The position numbers and the translations under genes are program-made. Positions 18,430 through 27,984 of a stretch of 64,000 nt of DNA are shown here, piece by piece. A model generated the notes under the pieces. It was given only the letters and a program-made list of their open reading frames with translations, had not been told where the DNA came from and did no database searches. The stretch is from Saprospiraceae bacterium. GTDB taxonomy: Bacteria; Bacteroidota; Bacteroidia; Chitinophagales; Saprospiraceae. Location of the stretch: NCBI GenBank assembly GCA_016715105.1, contig JADKBO010000059.1:326332-390331 (forward strand), in the 5' to 3' direction. Positions within the stretch are counted from its first letter, which is position 1. Each line of letters opens with the position of its first letter.

Positions 18430-19619
18430 TCAATAAACTTCCACAGCCAACTCTTCCTCAAACGCATTGATAAACAAAGGATACTCATCCGTCAAACCAT
18501 TATAAGCAGCAGTTTTAGCATCCATACGGTGTTTGGTCACCAACGATTTAATGACGTATTTCCCCTTAGTTTTAGGCTTATAATTTAGTTGGAATGTTCT
18601 GCTTTCTCCAGGGTTCATATTATTGTCAGCTATTTTTTTAGCAGTAGGATACCACTCCCAAGTTTCTCCAATTCTATCTGTTTTGGTAAATACCGTTTTT
18701 CCAGAAGATTGATCCATAATCTCCAATTTGATGAGATAAAATCGCTCAGGATCGCCTGTTGGTAATCGGTGGCCAGCGAATTCATTTTTTAAAGTCAATT
18801 GGTAATGAATGCTATCGGTTACCTCAATTTTTTCTTTGATTTTCGAAGGATAAAAAGCCATTCCATTCAGACTTTTGACGACCAGACCTTTCACTTTCGG
18901 AATGCCTGATCCAGAAAAACTATGTAAATGGGAAGTTCTCACAGGCATACCAAAAACCAAAGGTCTTTGTAGGGTATCCATGTGACAAGAAATGCAATTC
19001 TTTTGCCCATGAAATGAACTGGCAGCCCACTCATCACCTGTCTGGAAAGTACAAACCAATTCTGGCGTCACCACTGCATTGGCATTATGACACGACATAC
19101 ACAAAGTTTCATTGAGAAACTTGGGGTCTTTTTTTACTTTATGTGGTGCTTTGTCAGAACCAATTGTCCCGATGATGGCTCCATCACGCACATGGCAAGA
19201 AGCACAGCCAATGCCCTCTGCTTGCATCGAAGCGTCAAAACGGGGATTCTTTTTGCGCACAGGTTGATAGATATCTCCATCATAAAGCCCTTCCACCAAA
19301 AATTCTTGTTGATTCTCCAAAGGTATGTGGCAATTTATACACAAAAATGGGCTAGATTCTTTTTTAAGTTCGGCTTGAAACTGCATGTCTGTCCAAGCAT
19401 GCGCATGAGTAGAAGTCTTCCACTCCGCATAATGAGCCTGGTGACAAACCCCACAATCTTCAGACCTTATAGACACCAAACCTTGCGGCACTTCCTGAAA
19501 TGGAACTGCCTTTTCCCAATTGTCTTGAAGTGGTACAATATCTTTTTCAAACCAAAGTAGGCAGCAACCAGTGCTACAGCGAACAAAAGGCCTATGATTA
19601 CCTGCTTTTTTACAATCAA
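18430..19619 (-). CDS. Multiheme (pentaheme) c-type cytochrome, cytochrome c554-like, with N-terminal frame break
   Basis: The intact frame from 19491 encodes 353 residues with five CxxCH haem sites (CGVCH, CINCH, CASCH, CMSCH, CISCH) in the first ~180 residues, then a beta-rich C-terminal domain. It resembles cytochrome c554-type electron carriers. The GTG at 19491 leaves no export signal, which a periplasmic cytochrome needs. In another frame, TTG 19619 starts KKQVIIGLLFAVALVAAYFG, a good signal anchor. Adding one A in the A5 run (plus-strand T5, 19543-19547) joins it to DIVPLQDNWEKAVPFQEVPQG and the haem domain, giving ~396 residues. The gene follows the PQQ dehydrogenase, a plausible electron donor. 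Confidence 0.8.
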
Positions 19620-19702
19620 ACTAACTTATTTTATTACAAAAATGAGCGAAATTTTTCAAAGCAATGGTAACAAAAGATACTTATCATCAAACACCTCCTT
19701 GT

Positions 19703-21838
19703 TTAGGGTAAAGCAAATGCTACATATTGATCCCCTGACTTGGTTTTTAATTTTCCACCACCGCAAGCAATTACGACATATTGTTTGCCGTCAATCATAT
19801 AAATACTTGGTGATGCATAACCCGCAGCTGGGAGATCACTCTGCCACAAAATCTTTCCTGTTTTAGTATCAAATGCTCTAATTTTCTGATCCTTGGTGGC
19901 GGCAATGAATAGTATTCCACCCGCTGTAATTGCTGGTCCACCATAATTATCTGTTCCAGTAGCAGGCAAACCTTTGGCCATCAATTCAGGATATTCCCCC
20001 AGCGGAACCTGCCAAATCCTTTTCCCAGTATTCATATCAGTTGCAGTTAGTGTTCCCCAAGGAGGCTGACTAATTGGATATCCAGCTGAGTCATACCAGC
20101 GATTATAACCCGTGGCACTGTATGGCGCTGATGAAAGTTCACTTTTTGAGGTTTGGACCACCTCACCGCCTTTGCCAATCAAATAATCATAGATGGCTTT
20201 GATTTCTTCCGATGTCAAGTTGGTAAAAGCAGGCATTCTACCTCTACCTCTTTTCAAAAGAGTTGCCACTTCGTAATCTACATACTTTAAATCCAATTTT
20301 TGAAGTGAAGGATAAGTACCATCTTCATTACCTTCGGCATGAGCACCATGGCACGACATACACCAATTTTCATACAATTTTTTACCTGTCGTGTTGCCCA
20401 TATTGCCAGCTTTTGGATCGGATGCTTTCAACGAACTAAAAACCGGATTTTCTTTTGCCGGCACATAAATGACAGCATTTTTGTCAACAGCTGCGCCACC
20501 CCACTGAGCACCTCCGTCCGTTCCAGGATAAAAAACTGTGCGATTGAAACCAAGTGGTATGAATGGTGATCCCGTATTTGTTTGTTTCAATTGGGCGATG
20601 ATTTCTTCCTTATTAGAGGCAAAATCATTGATATCTTCATGTGTGAAAGATTGGCGGGTAAAATGCTCGGGCAATAGGGGGACAGGTTGCGTTTCAGATG
20701 TTTGTTCCCCCGGTATTGTTGATACAGGAAACGATTTTTCCTCAATTGGATAAATCGGCTGCCCTGTCACTCTATCAAATACAAAAATATAACCTTGTTT
20801 AGTAACTACGGAAACCACGTCCAGTTTTTTCCCATTTTGTTGAATGGAATACAAATTAGGGGGAGCTGGAATATCCCGGTCCCATATATCATGGTGCACC
20901 GTCTGGAAATGCCAAAGTCTTTTTCCAGTGCGGACATCCAGGGCTAAAAGGCTATTTGCAAATAGATTGTCTCCTTTTCTGTTTCCTCCATAAAAGTCAA
21001 AAGCAGCAGATCCTGTTGGAACATAGGCAATGCCTCTTTTCCTATCTAAGGCCATACCCATCCAATTATTGGCTCCTCCTGTATTTTTATAATTGTCTTT
21101 TTCCCAAGTCTCATAACCAAACTCCCCTGGATGTGGTATGGTATGAAAAGTCCACAAAGATTTGCCAGTGATCACATCGTAGGCTCTGATATCTCCCTTC
21201 AAGGCTGCTGCACTTTCAGAAACTCGACCACCCACAATCAATATATTTTCAAATACAATGGGTGGCGTATTGGCTACAACATATGCATCCGCTCCAGCTC
21301 GCTCAATGCCTTCGATCAAGTGGATTTTACCTTCTTTTCCAAAACTTTTGATGATCGTACCAGTTTTAGCATCTAGCGCATATAAATAAGCACCGTAGCC
21401 AAAAAAGATTCTGGATTCGGCTCCATTTGACCAGTAGGTAATTCCCCTACTCGTCATGGTAAAGGTAGGTTCCGTTATAGCTGTTTTCCAAATTTCTACA
21501 CCTGTCTGGGCTGAAATTGCAAAAGCTTGAGATCCAGCTGAAACTCCATATAAAATACCATCGATGATGATGGGATTACATTGCATTTGTGTTGAATGAT
21601 GAACAGTGTCCGCACCTTCGGATTCATATATCCAGGCTACTTTCAATTGATCAACATTTTCTTTATTGATTTCGTCAGCTTCAGAATAATGATTGCAATC
21701 GTCACCACCATTGTAAGCCAACCAATCGACATTTTTATGTTTGCTTTCTATACAGCTATTAAAAAAAATACAAATGAATAATATGAATTGTAGAGGCGCT
21801 CTGCAAATACTCGTTAAATTCATTTCCATTTTTAACAT
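19703..21838 (-). CDS. PQQ-dependent dehydrogenase with fused cytochrome c domain (quinoprotein, GDH-like lipoprotein)
   Basis: 711 residues. The N-terminus is a lipoprotein signal (FILFICIFFNSC, Cys 29). The rest is an eight-bladed PQQ propeller like membrane glucose/sugar dehydrogenases, with the typical WLAYNGGDDCNHYSEADEI start, the HFQTVHHDIWDRD catalytic region (~310-322) and a final GKILWQSDLPAAGYASPS blade. A class I cytochrome c is inserted between blades, with CMSCH at 493-497 and a distal Met in GRGRMPAF. It should oxidise a sugar or alcohol in the periplasm and pass electrons through its own haem. It sits 30 bp behind the large Asp-box gene and 83 bp before the multiheme cytochrome, suggesting a joint transcript. 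The substrate is not readable. Confidence 0.9.
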   Translation of the reverse strand: MLKMEMNLTSICRAPLQFILFICIFFNSCIESKHKNVDWLAYNGGDDCNHYSEADEINKENVDQLKVAWIYESEGADTVHHSTQMQCNPIIIDGILYGVSAGSQAFAISAQTGVEIWKTAITEPTFTMTSRGITYWSNGAESRIFFGYGAYLYALDAKTGTIIKSFGKEGKIHLIEGIERAGADAYVVANTPPIVFENILIVGGRVSESAAALKGDIRAYDVITGKSLWTFHTIPHPGEFGYETWEKDNYKNTGGANNWMGMALDRKRGIAYVPTGSAAFDFYGGNRKGDNLFANSLLALDVRTGKRLWHFQTVHHDIWDRDIPAPPNLYSIQQNGKKLDVVSVVTKQGYIFVFDRVTGQPIYPIEEKSFPVSTIPGEQTSETQPVPLLPEHFTRQSFTHEDINDFASNKEEIIAQLKQTNTGSPFIPLGFNRTVFYPGTDGGAQWGGAAVDKNAVIYVPAKENPVFSSLKASDPKAGNMGNTTGKKLYENWCMSCHGAHAEGNEDGTYPSLQKLDLKYVDYEVATLLKRGRGRMPAFTNLTSEEIKAIYDYLIGKGGEVVQTSKSELSSAPYSATGYNRWYDSAGYPISQPPWGTLTATDMNTGKRIWQVPLGEYPELMAKGLPATGTDNYGGPAITAGGILFIAATKDQKIRAFDTKTGKILWQSDLPAAGYASPSIYMIDGKQYVVIACGGGKLKTKSGDQYVAFALP

Positions 21839-21868
21839 TTCTCCAAAAATTCAATTTTTTATTTGCGT

Positions 21869-24800
21869 TTATTTCATCCAAATTGCCCCAACTCCAGCCT
21901 TCCATAACTTAGTATTTAAAGCCGGTATTTCTTGTTTTATGATTTGATTGGCTTGAGCCAAATAAGCCGTCCACCTTGTATTGTATTCCAAAAGTAAATC
22001 CTTTGAAGGCTGATTTACTTTTGGCAATTCGCTTTCCGTTTGATTGATCAAATAAAGATAATCTGCTGTAAATTTATTTGGAAAATTTTCAACGTCGTCA
22101 TAGGCCTTGGACTTGCGTTGTACCATGTCTTCGTCCCACTTGAGCATTCTCTGGATCAAAGAATCACCCTCTGTTTTTAAAGATTGGTATTCGGACTCCT
22201 TCGGTAAGTGTTTAACCAAATCCTCGAGCTGTTTTCTTTTTGAATCCAATGAATTGACCAATATAATCATCTCATTGTAATTGTCTTCCATGCCTTTCAT
22301 AACAGTATGATATTCCTGGTAATCGGCTGGAGTTACCTCATATGTTGGGTTTGCTAATATTTCTGCTTTTGCAATTGCTGTATCTGACCCATTGGTGAGG
22401 ACAATTTCATACATTCCTGGCGAAGCTTTGTGCCCTTGATAACTTCCTTCGATGTAGGCATCTTTCACTCCCAACATTGTTCCATGCCGCATATTCCACA
22501 CAAATCTATTCAATCCTTTTTCTGTGCTTAAGACAGGTTCTGCATCTGGGCCTCCATCATATCTGGCGTACAAACTATCTGATTTTGAACTAAAACTGTG
22601 TACAATAGCTCCTGACTGATCCTTGATGACCATTTGTATTTCCTCCCCTTCTTTCACCTCAGGCAAGTGATAATAAATGACTAAACCTGAGGCTGCATTG
22701 ACACCATTTGTGCCAACTATGCCCGTAAAGCTTGCGTCCATATCGTCCATACTGCTGGAACTATTGGTCAAGTAATTTGAAGAGGGCGGTAAAATGGATA
22801 ATTGCTTTTCACCTTTTTGATAATTTTGCACCACATGCAAATCATCTAAAATCCAGAAAGACCTTCCCGATGTGGCTGCTATCAAATTGCCTTGATGTAC
22901 CCTTAAGTCTGTAATAGGAGTGACTGGCAAATTGAGTTGAAAAGGCAACCAATTCAATCCTCCATCTCTGGAAATAAACAATCCTGATTCTGTGCCCGCG
23001 TACAGTAAATCCTTAACTTTGTCATCCGCTCTCACCACTCTGGTGAATGCACCGTCTGGAATGCCTTTGTTGATGGCAGTCCACGTCTTTCCATAATCTG
23101 TTGTTTTGTATAAACCCGGCCGATGATCATTGAATTTATATCTGGTCGTAGCAATATATGCAGTTGCTTTATCGAAAGGTGAAACCTCAATAGCATTGAT
23201 GAGGCATTCTTGTAATCCTTTGGGAGTAACATTTACCCAAGTCTTACAAGCATCTTTCGTGAGGTAAACCAGACCATCATCACTTCCTGTATAAATGACT
23301 CCAGACTCCAATGGAGACTCTATGATATAAGCCAAAGTTCCATAATTTTCAGCCCCAACAGCTTCATTGGTGTAAGGAACTCCAGGCCGACCTTGTTTTT
23401 CTTTTTCATTTCTGGTGAGGTCGGGCGAAACTTCTTCCCAAGTGACACCTAAGTCCTTTGTCCTCAATAAAAGTTGTGATCCGTGATAATAAGTATTGCC
23501 TTCATGTTTACTGAAAATGATGGGCGCATTCCAATTAAATCGGTATTTCATGTCCTTTGCATCTTTTCCCAAATATTGGATGGGAGCGGCCATGACGTTT
23601 CTGCTGGCTTTGTTTTTGGTGTCCAATACTTCAATCGTTCCTTGGTAACTGCCCCCTAAAACAAATCTTGGATCATCTGGATCAAAGGCTAAAAATGCGC
23701 TTTCTCCACCCGCTGATCTTGTCCAATCATTGGTGGTAATGCTGCGTCCACTGATGTTTCTGCTGGCTATTTTTACAGAAGTATTGTCTTGTTGACCCGC
23801 GTAGATATTATAAGGAAATTGATTATCCACATTGATGCGGTAAAATTGCGCCGTCGGATAAATCATCTGACTAGACCAAGACTTTCCATCATTGAATGTC
23901 ACTGCTGCTCCCCCATCATCGGCAACAATCCTGTTGTCTGAATCATTGGGATTGATCCACAAATCGTGGTAGTCACCATGGGTATTAGAAATGTCTTCCC
24001 AAGTGACTCCGCCATCAATGGACTTCAGGGCAGGTGCACTCAATACATAAAGAATGTTTTCATTATTTGGATCAGGGAATAATTCGATGTAGTACCAAGC
24101 TCTTTGAATCAGCCTGTGGTCGCCAGAAACTTTGGACCATGACTTTCCTGCATCGAGCGATTGATACAAACCACCCGCTTCTTTTTCCCAATCACTTTCT
24201 ATCATAGCATATACTTTTTCGCTGTTTGAAGGGCAAACGGCAATGGACATTTTACCCATTTCTTTGGGTAAACCTTCAGTCATTTTTTCCCAGTGGTCTC
24301 CACCATTGGTTGACTTATACAATCCACTTCCCGGGCCACCACTGATGACTTGCCATGGTTTACGGCCGTGTTCCCACATAGCAGCGTACAAAATGCGCGG
24401 ATTGTTGGCATCCATCGACAATTCAACTGCACCCGTGTTTTCATCTACGAAAAGGATTTTTTTCCATGTGAGGCCACCATCGCTGGTTTTGAATACACCT
24501 CTGTCTGGATTTTTACCGTACAAAGCCCCTTGTGCTGCCACATAGGTCACGTCTGGATTTTGTGGATGGATGATGATCCTCGAAATGTGTCGGGTATTTT
24601 CCAAACCCATGTGTTTCCAAGTTTTCCCAGCGTCAGTACTCTTGTAAACACCATCACCTGAGTGCGTCATGACTCCTCTGATTGCGTGTTCTCCCATGCC
24701 CACGTAAACTACATTATCATCTGAAGCAGCAACACTCACTGCTCCCACCGTCCCAGACTTAAAAAAACCGTCGGATACATTGTCCCAAGACATTGCCATA

Positions 24801-25033
24801 TCGGTTGATTTCCAAAGACCACCGCCGGTCGTACCCATGTAGTAAACTTTGGGATTACCAATGACACCACAAGCAGCTACAGATCGTCCACCCCTAAACG
24901 GCCCTATACATCGCCATTTTACAGGTTTTAAATAATTTTGGAATTCGTTTTGTATGGAATCTAATTTTGTTTGAGCGCTCAAAAGCGGTGCGAACAATAG
25001 AAATGCAAAAACAACAATCAATGGTTTGGACAT
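21869..25033 (-). CDS. Large secreted Asp-box (BNR/sortilin-like) propeller protein
   Basis: 1054 residues with a signal peptide (FAFLLFAPLLSAQ). The first ~720 residues carry many Asp-box repeats (STDAGKTWK, TSDGGLTWK, STNGGDHWE, SLDAGKSWS, SIDGGVTWE), folding as sortilin/VPS10-like propellers. It starts with the family-typical WRCIGPFRGGRSVAACGV. A beta-sandwich (GLVIYYHLPEVKEGEEIQM) and a helical C-terminus (~910-1040) follow. Databases often label such proteins glycosyl hydrolase, but I see no catalytic signature that would justify that. A paralogue lies at 32256-35386, broken by two frame shifts. This copy is intact and leads the PQQ/cytochrome cluster. Confidence 0.88.
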   Translation of the reverse strand: MSKPLIVVFAFLLFAPLLSAQTKLDSIQNEFQNYLKPVKWRCIGPFRGGRSVAACGVIGNPKVYYMGTTGGGLWKSTDMAMSWDNVSDGFFKSGTVGAVSVAASDDNVVYVGMGEHAIRGVMTHSGDGVYKSTDAGKTWKHMGLENTRHISRIIIHPQNPDVTYVAAQGALYGKNPDRGVFKTSDGGLTWKKILFVDENTGAVELSMDANNPRILYAAMWEHGRKPWQVISGGPGSGLYKSTNGGDHWEKMTEGLPKEMGKMSIAVCPSNSEKVYAMIESDWEKEAGGLYQSLDAGKSWSKVSGDHRLIQRAWYYIELFPDPNNENILYVLSAPALKSIDGGVTWEDISNTHGDYHDLWINPNDSDNRIVADDGGAAVTFNDGKSWSSQMIYPTAQFYRINVDNQFPYNIYAGQQDNTSVKIASRNISGRSITTNDWTRSAGGESAFLAFDPDDPRFVLGGSYQGTIEVLDTKNKASRNVMAAPIQYLGKDAKDMKYRFNWNAPIIFSKHEGNTYYHGSQLLLRTKDLGVTWEEVSPDLTRNEKEKQGRPGVPYTNEAVGAENYGTLAYIIESPLESGVIYTGSDDGLVYLTKDACKTWVNVTPKGLQECLINAIEVSPFDKATAYIATTRYKFNDHRPGLYKTTDYGKTWTAINKGIPDGAFTRVVRADDKVKDLLYAGTESGLFISRDGGLNWLPFQLNLPVTPITDLRVHQGNLIAATSGRSFWILDDLHVVQNYQKGEKQLSILPPSSNYLTNSSSSMDDMDASFTGIVGTNGVNAASGLVIYYHLPEVKEGEEIQMVIKDQSGAIVHSFSSKSDSLYARYDGGPDAEPVLSTEKGLNRFVWNMRHGTMLGVKDAYIEGSYQGHKASPGMYEIVLTNGSDTAIAKAEILANPTYEVTPADYQEYHTVMKGMEDNYNEMIILVNSLDSKRKQLEDLVKHLPKESEYQSLKTEGDSLIQRMLKWDEDMVQRKSKAYDDVENFPNKFTADYLYLINQTESELPKVNQPSKDLLLEYNTRWTAYLAQANQIIKQEIPALNTKLWKAGVGAIWMK

Positions 25034-25054
25034 ATCAAAAAGCTTTGGTTATGC

Positions 25055-25062
25055 CAAAAATA
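25055..25062 (-). promoter_or_regulatory. TAnnTTTG -7 box of the Asp-box/PQQ cluster
   Basis: Reads TATTTTTG on the minus strand, 21 bp upstream of ATG 25033. It is probably the promoter for the three-gene cluster. Confidence 0.5.
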
Positions 25063-25807
25063 AGTAAAAGAGGACATTTGTTTAGTTTAGATCGAAGAAT
25101 ATCCTTATTATTAATTTAGAGTCAAGCTGGGCACTGTAAAAATTTAAACAGAATTGGATAATATGATTGCAGCCACCAAATAACTTTGATCATCCTCTGT
25201 TTTTTTCATATTATGAGAAAGTTCGGTGGACTGCGAAATTTATTTCGCTATTGCATAAGCACAAAGTTGAAAGAGACTAAAATATAGATGATGTGAGATT
25301 GCTTGCGACCAAATAAATTTGGTTATCCACTGGGTTTTGACATTCAACAGAAAGTTCGGTGGACTGCGAAATTTATTTCGCTGTTGCTTAAGCATAAAGA
25401 TTGAAAAAGACTAAGATATATGGACTTTGAGATTGCTTGCGACCAAATAAATTTGGTCATCCACTGGGTTGAGAAAGTTCGGTGGACTGCGAAATTTATT
25501 TCGCTATTGTTGCAAACTTTGTACTTTTAATAATTTAAACCAAAAGCCCAAAGAGGTATTACAGAAAACTTGCTAGCAAGAGCATGCAATATTGCACAAC
25601 AAAATGAGCAATTATTTACAATTTTGCTCAATCAATAGTGCATTTTGGTTTTGTTTTGGATTTACAATGCTCCTTTGAGTACGTCCAAAATCCTTCATAA
25701 TTGATAATCAACAGGTTATGGACACTGGATTTTCTTCCTACCAAATAAGTATGGTACTTCTTCCAAAAGTTAAAACACGATTTGCTGAATGATTATTTGA
25801 TTTTTAT
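25063..25807. repeat. Repeat-rich intergenic region left of the ATPase gene
   Basis: No gene is seen. Three copies of a unit beginning GTTCGGTGGACTGCGAAATT start at 25221, 25354 and 25477. Each contains the palindrome GCGAAATTTATTTCGC, and they alternate with a second palindrome, GACCAAATAAATTTGGTC (around 25309 and 25441). The stretch 25452-25606 recurs almost unchanged at 27441-27593 on the far side of the ATPase gene. Confidence 0.8.
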
Positions 25808-27253
25808 TCAATTAATGAAATCTACAAATAGGTCATCGATCGTTACTTCAGTATGAATCTCTTCTAAATAATACTTATTTCGCATAGCAGGATAAGTTGT
25901 CATCAATGTTGTAACTACCTGCTTTTTTGTTTTTGTAACATGCTGAAAACTTGCTCTTTTTTGTCGGAGCTTTGTGTTATAATCCTTTGAAATTACAAAT
26001 TCATTGTTGGAAAATTTGGCCTCACATAAGTGAATAATTCCGTCTTTTCTGTCAATGATTAAATCTACCTGAGCGCCAGGAATTTCATCATTTCCAGAAA
26101 ATCTCCAGGAACTGATCTCTGTGTACACACCTTGTATTCCTAGTTTATGATGAATTTGTGGCATATGCAAAAGGCATATATTCTCAAAAGCATAACCTGT
26201 CCATGCCATAAAGGCCGAGCTAGATGCGTAGCTTTCCCAAGTATTTGCGCGACCTTTTGGTGAATCTTTGACAAACTTTATATAAAAATGGGTAAAAAAA
26301 TCTGTCAATCGATAAATACTATCTTTTTTCTTTTTTCCATAAGGGGTGATCATTTCAATGAATGCACAATCGATCATACTTTTCAGAATTCTTGAGAAAC
26401 TTCCCCCAGCAGCGACACTCACCTGCTTTAAAATTTCTGCTTGAGTAAGTCCATAAATTTTTCCGGATAAAGCTTCACCGATTTCAATGGCCTCCTTACC
26501 ATTTGCAAAAAGAGAATGATACAATGGCTCAAACTCATTTGCAAGAGGAGCGTTTGGTGCAAAAAATAAAGCATCTATCGCTTGAGTAACACTAGATCCA
26601 CGTGGTATCATTTTAAGATAGAACGGTATGCCGCCCAGAGCCATGTACAATTGTATAATTTGATATTTCGTGTACGACAACCCCAAATATTCAAAATACA
26701 TTTCTGTTTCGCAGAGTGAGAAAGGCAAGAGTTCAATTGATTTGGTAATACGTCTATAAAGTCCTCCTTTTGCTTCAAGCATATTTTGTATCATCCAGGA
26801 AGCCGCAGAGCCACAGCCTACAAGGATCAATTTTTGCATTTTCGAGCCATGTTGATTCCAGAAATATTCCAATGATGAAAGGAAACCGCTTCTGGCTTTA
26901 TCCAACCAGGGAATTTCATCCAAAAAAACGACCATTTTCTGATTTTGGTCTTCTATGGAATAGAGATAATCTGCTAGGTTCTGGAATGCTTCTTCCCAAC
27001 TCTTTGGTACAGGCCTACCTGCTGCAGTGGGAAAGACTCTGATCAATTCTTTGTGAAAGTTGTATTGTTGTGTACTCGTTTCTGCTTGATAAGCTCCAGA
27101 AAAATCGAAAACCAGCACATCTGCAAAATATTGTCGTATGAGATAGGTCTTGCCTACCCTTCGTCTGCCATAGACAGCCAGAAACTCCGGCTGTTTACTC
27201 AACATCAACTGGTCAAGTATGCGTGTCACTTGCTTCCTTCCAACAACTTCCAT
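25808..27253 (-). CDS. AAA-family ATPase with C-terminal PD-(D/E)XK-like domain (DUF234-type)
   Basis: 481 residues. Walker A is GRRRVGKT (29-36) and Walker B VVFLDEIPW (108-116). A central winged-helix region follows (GLTQAEILKQVSVAAGGSFSRILKSM). The C-terminal ~110 residues carry a restriction-endonuclease-like core: GAQVDLIID then HLCEAKF, i.e. D...ExK. This is the widespread archaeal-ATPase/DUF234 group, often next to repeats and mobile DNA and of unproven function. No signal or membrane segment. It stands alone between two copies of a 154-bp repeat, with three 51-bp tandem units just upstream of its start. A nuclease or defence-like role is possible but inferred only. Confidence 0.88.
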   Translation of the reverse strand: MEVVGRKQVTRILDQLMLSKQPEFLAVYGRRRVGKTYLIRQYFADVLVFDFSGAYQAETSTQQYNFHKELIRVFPTAAGRPVPKSWEEAFQNLADYLYSIEDQNQKMVVFLDEIPWLDKARSGFLSSLEYFWNQHGSKMQKLILVGCGSAASWMIQNMLEAKGGLYRRITKSIELLPFSLCETEMYFEYLGLSYTKYQIIQLYMALGGIPFYLKMIPRGSSVTQAIDALFFAPNAPLANEFEPLYHSLFANGKEAIEIGEALSGKIYGLTQAEILKQVSVAAGGSFSRILKSMIDCAFIEMITPYGKKKKDSIYRLTDFFTHFYIKFVKDSPKGRANTWESYASSSAFMAWTGYAFENICLLHMPQIHHKLGIQGVYTEISSWRFSGNDEIPGAQVDLIIDRKDGIIHLCEAKFSNNEFVISKDYNTKLRQKRASFQHVTKTKKQVVTTLMTTYPAMRNKYYLEEIHTEVTIDDLFVDFIN

Positions 27254-27270
27254 GATATTTTTATAACTTA

Positions 27271-27423
27271 TATTTGGAATTATCTACCAAAATTAGTAAC
27301 ATTTTTCCAAATAAATGACTTTATTTGGAATTATCTATAGTTTTTAACCACATTTTTCCAGATATAGGTCGCTATTTGGAATTATCTGGGTTTTAAGTAT
27401 GATTTTTTCAAATATTAGGTCGA
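27271..27423. repeat. Three 51-bp tandem repeats upstream of the ATPase gene
   Basis: TATTTGGAATTATCT begins at 27271, 27322 and 27373, exactly 51 bp apart. Each unit also keeps an ATTTTT(C)CAAATA-like second half, so TTTGGAA and TTCCAAA form an inverted pair. The array ends 18 bp before the ATPase start codon and may carry its promoter or operators. Confidence 0.85.
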
Positions 27424-27440
27424 AGTGAGTATAGGGTATA

Positions 27441-27593
27441 TTTGGTCATCCACTGGGTTGAGAAAGTTCGGTGGACTGCGAAATTTATTTCGCTGTTGTT
27501 GCAAACTTTGTTCTTTCAATAATTTAAACCAATTGCCCAAAGAGGTATTACAGAAAACTCTAGCAAGAGCATGCAATTTGCACAACAAAATGA
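27441..27593. repeat. Right copy of the direct repeat flanking the ATPase gene
   Basis: Matches 25452-25606 in the same orientation with a few substitutions and small indels, from TTTGGTCATCCACTGGG to GCACAACAAAATGA. It includes the palindrome GCGAAATTTATTTCGC. The two copies bracket about 1.8 kb that contains only the ATPase gene and its 51-bp repeats. Confidence 0.85.
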
Positions 27594-27692
27594 CTTTAAA
27601 AAAGAAAAACACTAGTCTTTCAGGGAAATTTAAAGCCACATTGTATTTGATAATATAAAGGTGGTGATCAAACTTTAAGGTTATGCGTTGAA

Positions 27693-27839
27693 TCATATTT
27701 CTTGCGCATTCTTTCTTTGAAATTGCTCATTATCAAATTCCACAGATTCACCACTTTGCTCTCCTATCACTAATGCTTCATTAATTATTGGCAATTCATC
27801 AAAATGCTCTCCCAATATGATTGTTGTATTTCTGTCCAT
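27693..27839 (-). pseudogene. ParD-like antitoxin with internal deletion
   Basis: A 48-residue frame. Residues 1-15 (MDRNTTIILGEHFDE) match the N-terminal strand and first helix of ParD/CC2985 antitoxins. Residues 20-46 (NEALVIGEQSGESVEFDNEQF) match the ParD C-terminus, normally about 35 residues further on. The middle ribbon-helix-helix part (usually GRYxSxSEVVRxGLRLLE) is missing. The C-terminal half of the antitoxin normally binds ParE toxin; no parE is visible downstream, where the flanking repeat begins. This is most likely a decayed toxin-antitoxin remnant. A genuine short protein is less likely because the DNA-binding domain is incomplete. Confidence 0.65.
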
Positions 27840-27984
27840 TTGATGTTGTTTGAATAAATTTACCTTTTTATTAGTATAAATTTCAAGTACAAATTGGTTT
27901 TATTCACTTTTGAGCACCATATCTCTTAAATATGTACTCGTCACTTAACAAACCTATCCAACCAAATTTCCCCATTAAAATAAG

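Noticed and set aside
21869..25033. Calling the Asp-box protein a glycosyl hydrolase or sialidase
   Set aside because: Asp boxes only indicate the propeller fold; I see no sialidase Arg triad or catalytic Tyr/Glu context.
27415..27696. Reverse-strand frame after the ParD remnant as a ParE toxin
   Set aside because: Most of it is translated flanking repeat, and it shows no ParE-like sequence.
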